64,000 bases of DNA from Novipirellula aureliae (GTDB lineage Bacteria; Planctomycetota; Planctomycetia; Pirellulales; Pirellulaceae): contig NZ_SJPY01000005.1 in assembly GCF_007860185.1 (NCBI RefSeq), forward strand, positions 62,001-126,000, read 5' to 3'. Within the stretch, counting starts at the first letter, position 1. Every line of letters begins with the position of its first letter. Position numbers and translations under genes: made by a program. Under the pieces are notes generated by a model, which saw only the letters and a list, made by a program, of their open reading frames with translations, was not told the origin of the DNA and did no database searches. Below are positions 11,401 to 19,285 of the stretch, one piece after another.

Positions 11401-13620
11401 TGGAATCGAGGGCTCATGTCGGCGTGCGAGTCCATGGTGCCAGCGTTATCTGCCTTGGAAAAGTATCTTGGCGATCAGATGGAGTCGGGCAAAAACGTCG
11501 ATCAGCTGATAACACAGCTGTTGCAACAATGCGAGTGTGTCGCGATAGCTGGCGTCCTGTTTGACCTTGGGCGGCGTCACCCATTGCTTTTTCAAGGCCC
11601 CCTGAAACCGCTGCTCACTTCGCCTGTTCTTTTGTTGTGGGCGGAAACCATTTCGGCCAACCCAAAACAGCCAGGTTTTTGCAATGTGTCGCTGGACTAT
11701 GACGAATGGTTCTTTGACGAGCATAAAGCGTGGCTTCTCGCAGGATTTCGGTCAAAGAGCATTGTCGAAATCGCGGAATCGGTTCTTGATATTGGTGAAT
11801 TGGACTGGAGTGATCCGGCAACTGAAAATCTGAAGCGCCTGGTGAATTCGACCGATCGCATGAGTGATGTTCTCAATGCGATATCCGCCCTAGCGGCAAG
11901 ACGAGGAGTCGGACAACCTATCGTCCTTGACGAAACGGTCGATCCGAAACTTGTCGAAACCGAAAGCGAGCCGCCGGCTATTGAGCGGAAACTATTGCAG
12001 GATGCAATTGCTGAGGCTCAGGCGATTGAACATTGGTTTTACCTGAACAACCAGTTTCCGGAATCCGAACTATCTAGTCTTGCCAAAGAACTTCTGGCTC
12101 AACGCGTGGAATCGGATGACCCGGTCGTTGCCGCGGTCCAAAGCAACAACCGATTCGGATTGCTTTTGCTTCTTCTGTTACGGCATGAGCAGTGGCTCGT
12201 TGAGAATGGACTCGAGGATGAGACTGTCTCGGCGATTCTGACGTTGGTACAAAAGCCAATGATCGAGCTGCCAGATGAATTGATCGAAGCCGGAGCAATT
12301 CCTCAGTTCTTAGATCAACTGGCCGAATTTTCTGTCTACTTGCTCGCGAGAGATGCTGGCAACATAGATTACAGAAAGTGGGTATTTCAGTGCATCGTGA
12401 GTCATCGCGGTCACTTGCATGGTGCGATCACTCGCGCGGCATGGGGGCGTTGGACGCGACTTGGCCCGTGGGGGCCGCGGATCATCCGACTGATGTTCGA
12501 CACCGCATCCGCTTTCTGGTATTCGCCACCCGGCTATCCGACGCTGCCGCGGGACTCGGCCGGATTTGATAGAGATGCTTGGCTGACGAGCCGCGAAGAA
12601 CAGTTTTTGGCTGGTACATACCAGGACAGCATTCCCGTTTTGGACGAATTGTCACTCACGCCGCCGAAGTTTTTTTGGGCCAACTGGAGAACTTCGCGTC
12701 GGTTTGATGATGATAAACAGTGCTACAAGCAGCTGCCCGTCGAGGAGACGATTCTTGAGACTATTGTCAGGAACACACCTCTATGTGTCCGCGCAGAAAG
12801 TGAGGACCAGCGGTCAGCCAGAATGGCAACGGTCCAAGTTCTGCTCGACTACGAACTCGAGATTCTGAGAGCATATTCGACGGAAGGCGAGCTCATTGAC
12901 CGACAGGATGACGATTATCCAACGATGTATGGTCAACGCGCGATACTGGAACGCATCGGAGCGGAGCTCAAATACACCGTCGATCCAGAACACGCTGCGT
13001 TGCTATGGCGGCAAGTTTTTGATCTCGGCGTTAGATCTCCGAAATGGATTGAGCAACTCATTCATTCCTGGCTGGGACCGATTATTGCTGAGCCGGTCGA
13101 TGCCGCAAAGTTCGCTCAGACCTGGCTGTTAATGCTCCGGTACGTTGAAAACCACGACGGTTGGAAAGATCCAAAGGTCGGTGAAGGTTGGAAACCTGCT
13201 CGTGCCGAATTGCTAGCATTGCTGCTGTGCGTGGACCGGTCGTACGAGAGCTTTTGGAATGATTCTCACGCTGAACTGATCAATTCAATGAGAGAACCGA
13301 TCGAGCCATTTCTCCGAGAGGTGGTTGAGGACCCAACCACGGCAGCGTCTGCTCTTCGATGGCTCAGCCGCAAAGTCGGATCTTGTTTTCTTCCGCAAGC
13401 CATCTCCTGGTGCCAAGAAATTGGAAAGAGGTGCGAGTCGTCAGATGCGAATACCAGGCGAGTTCAGTCGCTTGTCATGTTTCTGGATGTCGCCTATCGC
13501 GAGCACACGAACGCCATGACCGGAGATTACCAAAAAGAGTTCTTCGACCTCGTCTCAAAGGTTGCAAGATCAGAAGATGCGATGGCAATCGAGCTACAGC
13601 AACGGATTGCTGATCTTTGA
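8419..13620 (+). CDS. Large nuclease-STAND NTPase, probable Avs-like antiphage protein
   Basis: 1733-residue single protein. The N terminus resembles the Cap4-type PD-(D/E)xK nuclease fold: GKGTFFEVDVVAA (residues 18-30), paired Asp at 64-65 (KLDDLLLQYE) and VSVK with Lys85, i.e. D-x(~19)-(S/Q)xK. A P-loop GDSGVGKST follows at residues 326-334 and a Walker B VIVID at 386-390. RFAHDIYADW at about residue 575 matches the helical/winged-helix part that follows the NTPase in STAND proteins. The remaining ~1100 residues are alpha-helical with no enzymatic motif and would be the sensor region. This order (nuclease, STAND NTPase, long helical sensor) is that of Avs/AVAST proteins, which cut DNA after recognising phage proteins. 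It stands alone, with gaps of about 480 and 280 nt on its two sides. The DNA in 13621-13897 shows no gene. Assignment to a defence role is inference from architecture. Confidence 0.7.
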   Translation: MSQAKLASDVSPTSLTAGKGTFFEVDVVAACLVELLAEQTFQNQQGTRLVQVSVQKQDDRWKLDDLLLQYESNGAEDWLIPVSVKSFSLFSKTAERREFVHHAWSDLIATERRPRTFDLARDRLGLFAKFDGSPRLTQIETLVEKARAQNDSFTTRIIEPGNLQDAKKWLQWLELPASLADVAPDGKDSLQNFIASLLVRNFDFGSTTSLSLQTVQEHCRLMCVREESASGIKLWRDIWDIAKTLRLSGGDMDRGKLIHCLKTSIQLKASPRFNAAFQILRSKSDDDLQLQPRRLGGKVEVARTEVDTLIDDYLGSQDPINAFVLGDSGVGKSTAVANAIDKSSSLTESFFFRLETACEIADNESTLFAPYTIREIFSGTSERSKVIVIDGIEQAANRSQIRNLAKFVLAAQDLSTLRVVLVCQREQYQRVLRFLDDNNVDAKTWKRIIVDSFSTTEALAAIKSRPSLMRLYLSPNLPSLYRRPIILDAFLRIASEQDVSHLNAIGESHLIHWVWEHRISVEHGTDVSNLLLELGRRQGDESELETTQSLLPAFARPIDTAVNGSLLVRNQMKLRFAHDIYADWSRMLWLLDQGSSMSDALEVKSSRPKWYRAIRMVGIHFLEQHTSTETWLRYVGKGTAVSDLFLDAVVFSANPDELLENLSESLFDSDALLAKRLVRRAMVICSVPGLLAARKEAAGEELTSVLRTIQRDPKPYLAAFGSLLQFLERHVGAVVEHMPHDAAKISQMWLEMTPTHWDFRAEASKIAIAVCESQIASKRRWFRSDDEEREDIFKAVFFAFEEDPQRVTPLLLDAAGLNPDHHQARRARERALEWEKERSEILNEPVRDLTPWPNGPAYPPHAAFRKACLDGDAMWPIFKDAPDLATRLILAVSIKVRSEDVDEGYHAGGVVYNENGIERLFFSTTGKHYRQGPYLSFLAINPKAAIKLICEFANFAASRQLASIDSSGSDAVLSRVRSPLKHGVDWQGDEHSFHWNRGLMSACESMVPALSALEKYLGDQMESGKNVDQLITQLLQQCECVAIAGVLFDLGRRHPLLFQGPLKPLLTSPVLLLWAETISANPKQPGFCNVSLDYDEWFFDEHKAWLLAGFRSKSIVEIAESVLDIGELDWSDPATENLKRLVNSTDRMSDVLNAISALAARRGVGQPIVLDETVDPKLVETESEPPAIERKLLQDAIAEAQAIEHWFYLNNQFPESELSSLAKELLAQRVESDDPVVAAVQSNNRFGLLLLLLLRHEQWLVENGLEDETVSAILTLVQKPMIELPDELIEAGAIPQFLDQLAEFSVYLLARDAGNIDYRKWVFQCIVSHRGHLHGAITRAAWGRWTRLGPWGPRIIRLMFDTASAFWYSPPGYPTLPRDSAGFDRDAWLTSREEQFLAGTYQDSIPVLDELSLTPPKFFWANWRTSRRFDDDKQCYKQLPVEETILETIVRNTPLCVRAESEDQRSARMATVQVLLDYELEILRAYSTEGELIDRQDDDYPTMYGQRAILERIGAELKYTVDPEHAALLWRQVFDLGVRSPKWIEQLIHSWLGPIIAEPVDAAKFAQTWLLMLRYVENHDGWKDPKVGEGWKPARAELLALLLCVDRSYESFWNDSHAELINSMREPIEPFLREVVEDPTTAASALRWLSRKVGSCFLPQAISWCQEIGKRCESSDANTRRVQSLVMFLDVAYREHTNAMTGDYQKEFFDLVSKVARSEDAMAIELQQRIADL

Positions 13621-13897
13621 TCGCTGGTGCAAGCCAATCTCTCGGTGACTGTTTGCCAATAATAGTGGACGCAATTTGCATCTGCGGACAAATAACTTTC
13701 ACGATTTTCGGCGACCACGTCATCCCGCGAAACGAAGACATGTCCAACTCTCATTTGCGAATTGTCCGAGACAAACGCGTTGCCTTCCTCGCGTTGATCT
13801 AACCTATCGCGAACGTCGATGTTCGAGACCTAGCCCGCCCGCGTTGACTCCACAATCGCCCGCACCGTCGGCTATCCGTGAACCTTGGCGACGGGCA

Positions 13898-15346
13898 CTA
13901 CGTAAGTTGCGCGACCAAGAGCGTCGTGTCATCGAACGCTTTGCGACCTTTGCGAAATGTTTCGAGCGATGCCTCGAACTCTTGGATCAGTTCGTGCGCG
14001 TTCACGGTCGGAACGTTGCTCATCAGTTGCTCGATGCGTTCGGTGCCGTATTGCTCATCACTTGGATCAAACGCTTCAGTCACTCCGTCGCTAACAATGA
14101 CTAAGCGAGCCGAATCGCCTATCGGGATTGTTTCTTCATCGTAGTGTGTATCATCCTCGACGCCCAAGATTAGATCGCCCACGTTCAATCGCATTGGCGT
14201 GTCGCTTCCAATCTGCAAGAACGGAAACTCGTGGCCAGCATTGGCGTAGGTCAGTTGCCTTCTTTTCGGATCGACGACCAGTAACGCCATCGTTGCAAAA
14301 TGTCCCATCATCACGTACTCGCAGTAACGTTGATTGACATCTGTCAGTATTGCAGCGGGGCTGGACGACTTCTTTGCCGCTTCCGACACAAACGCTTTCA
14401 ACAACGTCGCCGCCATTGCGGCCGGCACGCCGTGTCCCGATACATCTGCGACGCAGAGCAGGGATTGCCCATCGGACAATGGAATCACGTCGTAGTAGTC
14501 ACCGCCAACATCGTCGGCCGGCTCGAATAATTCGGCGACGTCGATTCCAACCAGTCCATTCACCGTCGGTCGTAGGTTCTGTTGAATTTGACGCGCCTTT
14601 TCCATATGAACGCGATGGTCGCGCTGAGCGTGGTCAAGTGCCTCGGTCATCGCATTGATCTGATCGGCGAGATAGCTCAGTTCTCGACAGCTTCGTGTGC
14701 GTGCAATGACGCTCAGGTCTCCAACCGCAACACTCCGAAGCGCCGAAACGAAACCTTGGATCGGTTTGGCGATCAATTGCCGCAGCACTGCACTGACCAC
14801 GAAGGATGCAATTGCTCCGAGCAACAACACCGCTAACATCTGGATCAACAACGACTGACGTGTTGCGTCCACGACCGCTGAACGTTTCTCGGAAATGTAA
14901 ACAGTGCCCGATGGTCCAGCGAATGCCCCTACGACGATTGCGTCAGTGGCATTTGATTTGTCGACTGCTGAATCAGCAGCCGACCGCATTGCCAGGAGCA
15001 TTTCGTCGGAGGCATGCCCATGCGAAACGGCTTGGTACGGCAGCCCACGCCAATCCGAAGCAATATGGTGACCTGGGGAATCGTCTGCGTTCATTCGAGC
15101 ACAGACGTTGTCTACCAATTTTTGAATTGCCTCGCTGCCGTGGGGTTCAGCGACCAACAGAGACTCGTACATCGTTTTCGCTTCTTCGGTCAGCGCGATT
15201 TGTTTCTCGTTCAGATGCCGATCCATCCGCACGCGGTAGTCAACGACAAGAAACAGGACGACAAACCCAAAGAGAATTGCATTGACGAGGACAAGCAGTT
15301 GCCGGCTGATCGGCAACTGATGCCATCGGTGTTTGAATGTGTCCAT
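13898..15346 (-). CDS. Membrane-bound SpoIIE/RsbU-type PP2C phosphatase with HAMP domain
   Basis: Residues 18-40 and about 168-192 are transmembrane helices enclosing a ~125-residue extracytoplasmic sensor region. A HAMP domain follows (about 193-245), then a linker helix and a SpoIIE/PP2C domain (about 270-482) with FEPADDVGGDYYDV, DVSGHGVPAA and FDDTTLLV, which supply the metal-binding Asp residues. Such proteins dephosphorylate anti-sigma-factor antagonists in partner-switching pathways. No anti-sigma or antagonist gene is nearby, so the target is unknown. It is the last gene of the minus-strand block and is separated from csoR by a repeat element; it may not belong to the copper response. 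Confidence 0.9.
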   Translation of the reverse strand: MDTFKHRWHQLPISRQLLVLVNAILFGFVVLFLVVDYRVRMDRHLNEKQIALTEEAKTMYESLLVAEPHGSEAIQKLVDNVCARMNADDSPGHHIASDWRGLPYQAVSHGHASDEMLLAMRSAADSAVDKSNATDAIVVGAFAGPSGTVYISEKRSAVVDATRQSLLIQMLAVLLLGAIASFVVSAVLRQLIAKPIQGFVSALRSVAVGDLSVIARTRSCRELSYLADQINAMTEALDHAQRDHRVHMEKARQIQQNLRPTVNGLVGIDVAELFEPADDVGGDYYDVIPLSDGQSLLCVADVSGHGVPAAMAATLLKAFVSEAAKKSSSPAAILTDVNQRYCEYVMMGHFATMALLVVDPKRRQLTYANAGHEFPFLQIGSDTPMRLNVGDLILGVEDDTHYDEETIPIGDSARLVIVSDGVTEAFDPSDEQYGTERIEQLMSNVPTVNAHELIQEFEASLETFRKGRKAFDDTTLLVAQLT

Positions 15347-15429
15347 AATGGAACCTTAAACAGAGAAGCCGAGCGAGTTTTCAAGGCTCGCCCGGCTGAT
15401 GTGGGATCGAACCTCTTTGGATGCACGCC

Positions 15430-15545
15430 CCCGACGTTTCTTCACGATTTTTTGGAAAAACGTCGGGAGTTAGGAGTGGAGGAGGTGGGAGCCTACACAA
15501 GGATGCGTCGCTCCTTCACTTCTACCTCCTCCACCCCCAACTTTC
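15430..15545. repeat. Hairpin plus inverted short-repeat arrays between csoR and the phosphatase gene
   Basis: A 10-bp perfect stem CCCGACGTTT (15430-15439) with AAACGTCGGG (15458-15467) runs straight into a G arm (GGGAGTTAGGAGTGGAGGAG, from 15465), an ~25-nt spacer and a C arm (CTACCTCCTCCACCCCCAAC region, to about 15545). It lies just past the csoR stop and may end or process that transcript. Confidence 0.7.
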
Positions 15546-15547
15546 CC

Positions 15548-15868
15548 TCACTCGCCGTACTTCCGAAAGACCTTCATCAGCTCTTCGATCTTCTCGTCAC
15601 GGTCCTTGGCACTGCCACTCTTGATCGCATCACTGACGCAGGTGCGGATGTGCTGTTCCAAGACAATCTGGCCGACTTTGTTGAGCGCTCCCGTCGCGGC
15701 GGACAACTGCATCAGAATATCGACGCAGTATTCCTCATCCTCGATCATACGACCAACCGCTTCGACTTGTCCGATGACTCGTCGAAGTCGGTTGTTAAGC
15801 TTCTTTTTCTCGTCGTCTGAAAGCATTCGTGGAGGCTTTTGAAGAGGTTGGTTTCGCTGAGCGTTCAA
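15548..15868 (-). CDS. csoR: CsoR copper-sensing repressor
   Basis: 106-residue all-helical DUF156 regulator. The copper-binding triad is complete: Cys48, His73 and Cys77, with the spacing 25 and 4 residues that is found in the Mycobacterium tuberculosis CsoR (36/61/65). This identifies the Cu(I) sensor rather than the RcnR or FrmR branches. The helix RLRRVIGQVEAVGRMIED is the conserved DNA-contact region. Apo-CsoR binds DNA and releases it on Cu(I) binding. The gene lies 35 nt downstream of the multicopper oxidase gene on the same strand, and candidate operators are at 19172-19188 and 21769-21785, so it would control its own transcript. Confidence 0.93.
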   Translation of the reverse strand: MNAQRNQPLQKPPRMLSDDEKKKLNNRLRRVIGQVEAVGRMIEDEEYCVDILMQLSAATGALNKVGQIVLEQHIRTCVSDAIKSGSAKDRDEKIEELMKVFRKYGE

Positions 15869-15903
15869 TTTTACACTCTAAACGGCTCCACGGTTAGTCC
15901 GCT

Positions 15904-17400
15904 TCACATCATCATCTTAGTCGCGGCTTCGTACTCACCAGGGTCACCGAAGCGTCGAACGATCTCAGCAAAAACCGCACCTTTTTCAACTGGCTGGTCG
16001 CTGTTCATCACCAACTCATACAGGTCGTCTGGAAGGACACGCAGCACAGTCATCAATCCCTTGACCGACATCGCGTAATTCGCTCGCATTCCGCGAACCT
16101 CTTTTCGGCTCCAAATCGCCTTCATAAATTCCTTGGACATCTCCATGCCCTGCATCTTCTGTGGGTAGCCTGGCGTCGCGAACTTGTCGCCTCGTGAAGG
16201 GTCGACTTGGGGCCGGCTGCTGAGATTCGCGAGGTACTGGTCGACCGAAGCGTCATTGCGAATTCGCGGTCCAACTTGTTTGACCATGTGGTTCATCATG
16301 TGATGGACCATGTGACAATGAAAAATCCAATCGCCGGGGTTGTTGGCGATGAACTCGAAGCTTGATGCTTGAGCGACACCCACCAGTTCATTGTTACGTG
16401 GCACCCAAGCACTCTTGGGAATGCGAGCTCCTTCGTGGCCGGTCACCCAAAAGGTGTGTCCGTGCAAGTGGACCGGGTGGTGTTGCATCGGGGCGAAATT
16501 CAACAGTCGCACACGAACACGTTCGCCGTGCTTGCAAACCAACGGCGTCGTGTAGGGACCACTCTTGCCGTTAATCGTGTGCCAATTCCAATCCATCGCC
16601 CACGAATCGCTGATCGTGTGCGTCGGCGGAACATGAAAATTCTGGAACAGCAATCCGAAATCACGATCCACTGGCGGGTCGAAGACTTTCTTGGGATGGA
16701 CGATGAACCATCCGACTTGCCCAAACGCTTCTTGCATCGCAACATGCGAGTGATAGAAGAACGTGCCTTCTTCATGGATGTCGAACTCAAATACTTTCGT
16801 CTTTCCAGGCTTGATCGGGTTCTGTGTCAACGTGGCGGCTCCGTCATACTGAACGGGCAGCTCAAAACCGTGCCAATGCACGAACGTATCTTCCGGCAAT
16901 TCATTGGTCACGATGATGCGAACACGGTCGCCTTGCGTGACTTCGATCGTCGGGCCAGGCATGCTGCCATTGTAACCGTAGACGTTCATTTTCACGCCGG
17001 GATGGAATTCTTGCTGAACCGCCATCGGCACAAGCTCGAACACCTTGACACCGTTGTCCAGTTTGTAAGGCAGCTTCGCGATGTCGGGAGCCTCGAACGG
17101 CGCAGGGCCATCAGCGGCTTTGCGAAAACCCGGAACCAGCTTGCCGATGTAATAGTCGGAATCGGGATCGAGACCGCGACTGGGCTTGAACCGAGAGAAT
17201 CCGTCGTACTCGGAGGCTGGGAGACGGGGAGAAAGGGAGTCTGGGAGTGAAGGAGTGGGGGAGTTAGGAGTGGGGGAGCTGGAAGCGGGTTGCTGCGCGT
17301 CGATGTTGCCGCCGAGCAAGTTGGTGAAAAAGCCGGTTGCCGCAGCGATCGAGCCCGCTTTCAAGAATTTTCGTCGTTGTTTAGTATTCGACATGTTCAA
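15904..17400 (-). CDS. Tat-exported multicopper oxidase
   Basis: 498 residues. The N terminus QRRKFLKAGS is a twin-arginine signal. All four His clusters are present: HWHG (about 174), HSH (about 216), HPVHLHGHTF (about 304-313) and HCHMVHHMMNHM (about 360-371), giving the trinuclear site and the type 1 copper ligands (Cys in HCH). Such periplasmic enzymes oxidise Cu(I) to the less toxic Cu(II). Residues about 37-62 are coded by GGGAG repeats (17213-17286) and form a Ser/Pro-rich linker between the signal and the first domain. A ~130-residue C-terminal extension after the last copper cluster has no recognised fold. Likely cotranscribed with tolC upstream and csoR downstream. Confidence 0.92.
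   Translation of the reverse strand: MNMSNTKQRRKFLKAGSIAAATGFFTNLLGGNIDAQQPASSSPTPNSPTPSLPDSLSPRLPASEYDGFSRFKPSRGLDPDSDYYIGKLVPGFRKAADGPAPFEAPDIAKLPYKLDNGVKVFELVPMAVQQEFHPGVKMNVYGYNGSMPGPTIEVTQGDRVRIIVTNELPEDTFVHWHGFELPVQYDGAATLTQNPIKPGKTKVFEFDIHEEGTFFYHSHVAMQEAFGQVGWFIVHPKKVFDPPVDRDFGLLFQNFHVPPTHTISDSWAMDWNWHTINGKSGPYTTPLVCKHGERVRVRLLNFAPMQHHPVHLHGHTFWVTGHEGARIPKSAWVPRNNELVGVAQASSFEFIANNPGDWIFHCHMVHHMMNHMVKQVGPRIRNDASVDQYLANLSSRPQVDPSRGDKFATPGYPQKMQGMEMSKEFMKAIWSRKEVRGMRANYAMSVKGLMTVLRVLPDDLYELVMNSDQPVEKGAVFAEIVRRFGDPGEYEAATKMMM
17213..17286 (+). repeat. G-strand short-repeat array inside the oxidase gene
   Basis: Units GGCTGGGAGACGGGGAG, AAAGGGAGTCTGGGAGTG and GGGGGAGTTAGGAGTG read on the plus strand; the oxidase gene is on the minus strand and reads the C-strand, giving Ser/Pro/Leu-rich codons. 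It opposes the C-strand array at 17473-17584, the two enclosing the oxidase start region. Confidence 0.75.
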
Positions 17401-17472
17401 GTTCTCTTAACAGATTGATAGTGTTTCGATTCGCGTAAATTGTGATGAATAGTGGAACGAAAAGGCACGCGA

Positions 17473-17584
17473 CTCCCAGACTCCCCATCTCCCAGACTCC
17501 CCTCCTCCCAGACTCCCCATCTCCCAGACTCCCCATCTCCCAGACTCCCCATCTCCCAGACTCCCCTCCTACCAGACTCCCCAT
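17473..17584 (+). repeat. Seven tandem copies of a 16-nt repeat
   Basis: Unit CTCCCAGACTCCCCAT, seven consecutive copies with few changes (copies 2 and 6 end in TC; copy 7 starts CTACC). Each unit is two 8-mers of the form CTCCCnnn. It fills the gap between the tolC stop (17590) and the oxidase start (17400). Confidence 0.95.
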
Positions 17585-17589
17585 CTTTC

Positions 17590-19122
17590 TCAACGAGGCT
17601 TCGCAACCGCGTCGATGTGACCAGGTGGCGTCGGGCCGGGTGCTGCCATCAATCCACCATGCAGTAGGTAACCACGAACAAGAACTTCGTTCGTGCGGAG
17701 TTGTTCAAGATGTTGCACTCGGGTCAAACGTGAGTCGAAGTACTCCATCTGAGCGTCGAGCACCGTCGGCCAATCCACTCGGTTCGCTTTGTAGCTTTCC
17801 AACAACTCCTGGTAAGCCAATTCGGCTTCGGGGATGATGACGCGATCGTATTCGGTCGCAATTTGCAGTGCTGTTAAATACTGCTGATAAACGTTTGCCA
17901 TCTGCTGCCCGAGCATCAACTCGGTGCGACGAACCTCTTCCTGTTGACGGCGGTAATCCAACTGAGCCTGACGAATCGTTCCCTGGTTGCGATCGAACAC
18001 GGGTAATTGGATCGAAACTCCGGCCGCAGCAACGGTCTCTTTCGCGTCAAAATTGTAACCGGCACCCCCCTCGGCAACGATGTCCGGCACCCACTCAACT
18101 TGTTCTCGTCGAACCGTAACTTGGTCGGCCGCCAGCTTTGCCCGAGCAGCGGCAAGCTCTGGACTTTCCGTCAGCACTAAAGACATCGCTTCCTGATAAG
18201 AAAGCGGTTCACTTTGCGGCATCAGGTCGCCAGATACGACACCGTCGGTCAAGTCGACGCCAACGATCGCGACTAACCGTCGGAACGATTCGCGATAGTG
18301 GTTCTCTGCGGACAGCACGTCTAGCCTCGCTCGCTGAAGTGCAATACTCGACTTGCGAACTTGTGGCCGTGTTGCTTGGCCTTGGTTGTAAAGCTCGCGT
18401 GCAGTGACAGCACCGTCTTCCGCTGTCTTCAACAATTCTTTTCGCAGCTCGACGATTTCGTGAGCCGCTAACGCTCGGAAGAAATGAATGCGAACGTCAT
18501 TGCACACGCGGAACTGTTGAGCCATCGCGAGGTGTTCGGAGATATGCGCACGACGCATGTACTTTTCACGACTCAATTTCAACTTCCCGGCCGTTACAAA
18601 ACGCTGACTCACCGTCATGCCTTGAAACTCGCCCGGCGAATCCTTGTCGCCTTCGACATCAACTCCGATCTGTTCGCCGATGTAGTTCAGGATCGGGTTG
18701 GGGTACAAACCAGCCTGCAATGCCTTCGCAGTCTGTGCTGAAATCTGCAGTCGAGCTTGACGGATTGTGGGATTGTTCTGAGCCGCCAGCGTCAGGAAAT
18801 CATCTAGTCTGTAACCTTGGACCTCTTTTTCCATGGGGAACACTTCCGCGATCATTTCGCCGGCGACGTGAACCGGAACTGGCGTGCCGCCGTAGTCGCT
18901 GCCGTCAATGCGAACACCCGGAAACAGTGGCCCGCTTGGATCGAGCTGATCTAAACCATAGGGCGCTACCGGAACCGGTGGTGGAGGCGTGTATGTGCGA
19001 CCGACCGGCGAAGCCGGGCTGCCCATCGAAGGCATTTGGGCACTGGCGGCGGTACAAAACATTCCGGCAGTCGCAATGACTGTAAGTCCAGACTTGAACA
19101 AAAACGATCGCACTGAAATCAC
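17590..19122 (-). CDS. TolC/CusC-family outer-membrane efflux channel
   Basis: 510 residues with a signal peptide ending near CTAASAQ, then a Pro-rich stretch and two outer-membrane-efflux-protein repeats of long helices (LDDFLTLAAQNNPTIRQARLQ and the corresponding YQEAMSLVLTESPELAAARAKL). It would give the outer-membrane exit duct for the CusBA pump encoded at 83-6208, although it lies in the opposite-strand block. A CsoR-like operator sits 50 nt before its start. No N-terminal lipobox is seen, unlike E. coli CusC. The stop is 5 nt from a tandem repeat array. Confidence 0.9.
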   Translation of the reverse strand: MISVRSFLFKSGLTVIATAGMFCTAASAQMPSMGSPASPVGRTYTPPPPVPVAPYGLDQLDPSGPLFPGVRIDGSDYGGTPVPVHVAGEMIAEVFPMEKEVQGYRLDDFLTLAAQNNPTIRQARLQISAQTAKALQAGLYPNPILNYIGEQIGVDVEGDKDSPGEFQGMTVSQRFVTAGKLKLSREKYMRRAHISEHLAMAQQFRVCNDVRIHFFRALAAHEIVELRKELLKTAEDGAVTARELYNQGQATRPQVRKSSIALQRARLDVLSAENHYRESFRRLVAIVGVDLTDGVVSGDLMPQSEPLSYQEAMSLVLTESPELAAARAKLAADQVTVRREQVEWVPDIVAEGGAGYNFDAKETVAAAGVSIQLPVFDRNQGTIRQAQLDYRRQQEEVRRTELMLGQQMANVYQQYLTALQIATEYDRVIIPEAELAYQELLESYKANRVDWPTVLDAQMEYFDSRLTRVQHLEQLRTNEVLVRGYLLHGGLMAAPGPTPPGHIDAVAKPR

Positions 19123-19171
19123 TCCTTTGATCTGAGCAGCGGCATGTCGGCTTGCCTTTTAGATCGGCAAG

Positions 19172-19188
19172 ATACCTGCGAGGGGTAT
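19172..19188. promoter_or_regulatory. Candidate CsoR operator upstream of tolC
   Basis: ATACCTGCGAGGGGTAT: inverted ATACC/GGTAT half-sites in 17 nt, the layout of the Bacillus subtilis copZA CsoR operator. It lies 50-66 nt before the tolC start, the likely promoter region of tolC-oxidase-csoR. The copA promoter site (21769-21785) has the same half-sites and the same spacing. Confidence 0.6.
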
Positions 19189-19285
19189 ACTTTGCAGCGG
19201 ACTTTCTCGAACTCATTTGCGGGAAGGGGTTCCAGTTGTACGGTCTACCGAGCCTATGCGCTGGTCGCAAATCGACCAACCGGAA

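Noticed and set aside
15014-15820. Long plus-strand frame of 268 codons
   Set aside because: Antisense to the phosphatase and csoR genes, which have clear domains on the minus strand.
16369-17250. 293-codon plus-strand frame
   Set aside because: Antisense to the multicopper oxidase, whose copper motifs are complete.
17473-17584. Regular repeat that might be a CRISPR array
   Set aside because: The 16-nt units touch each other with no spacers, and no cas genes are in the window.
17442-17837. Plus-strand reading frame through the 16-nt array and the end of tolC
   Set aside because: Antisense to tolC and made largely of repeat codons.
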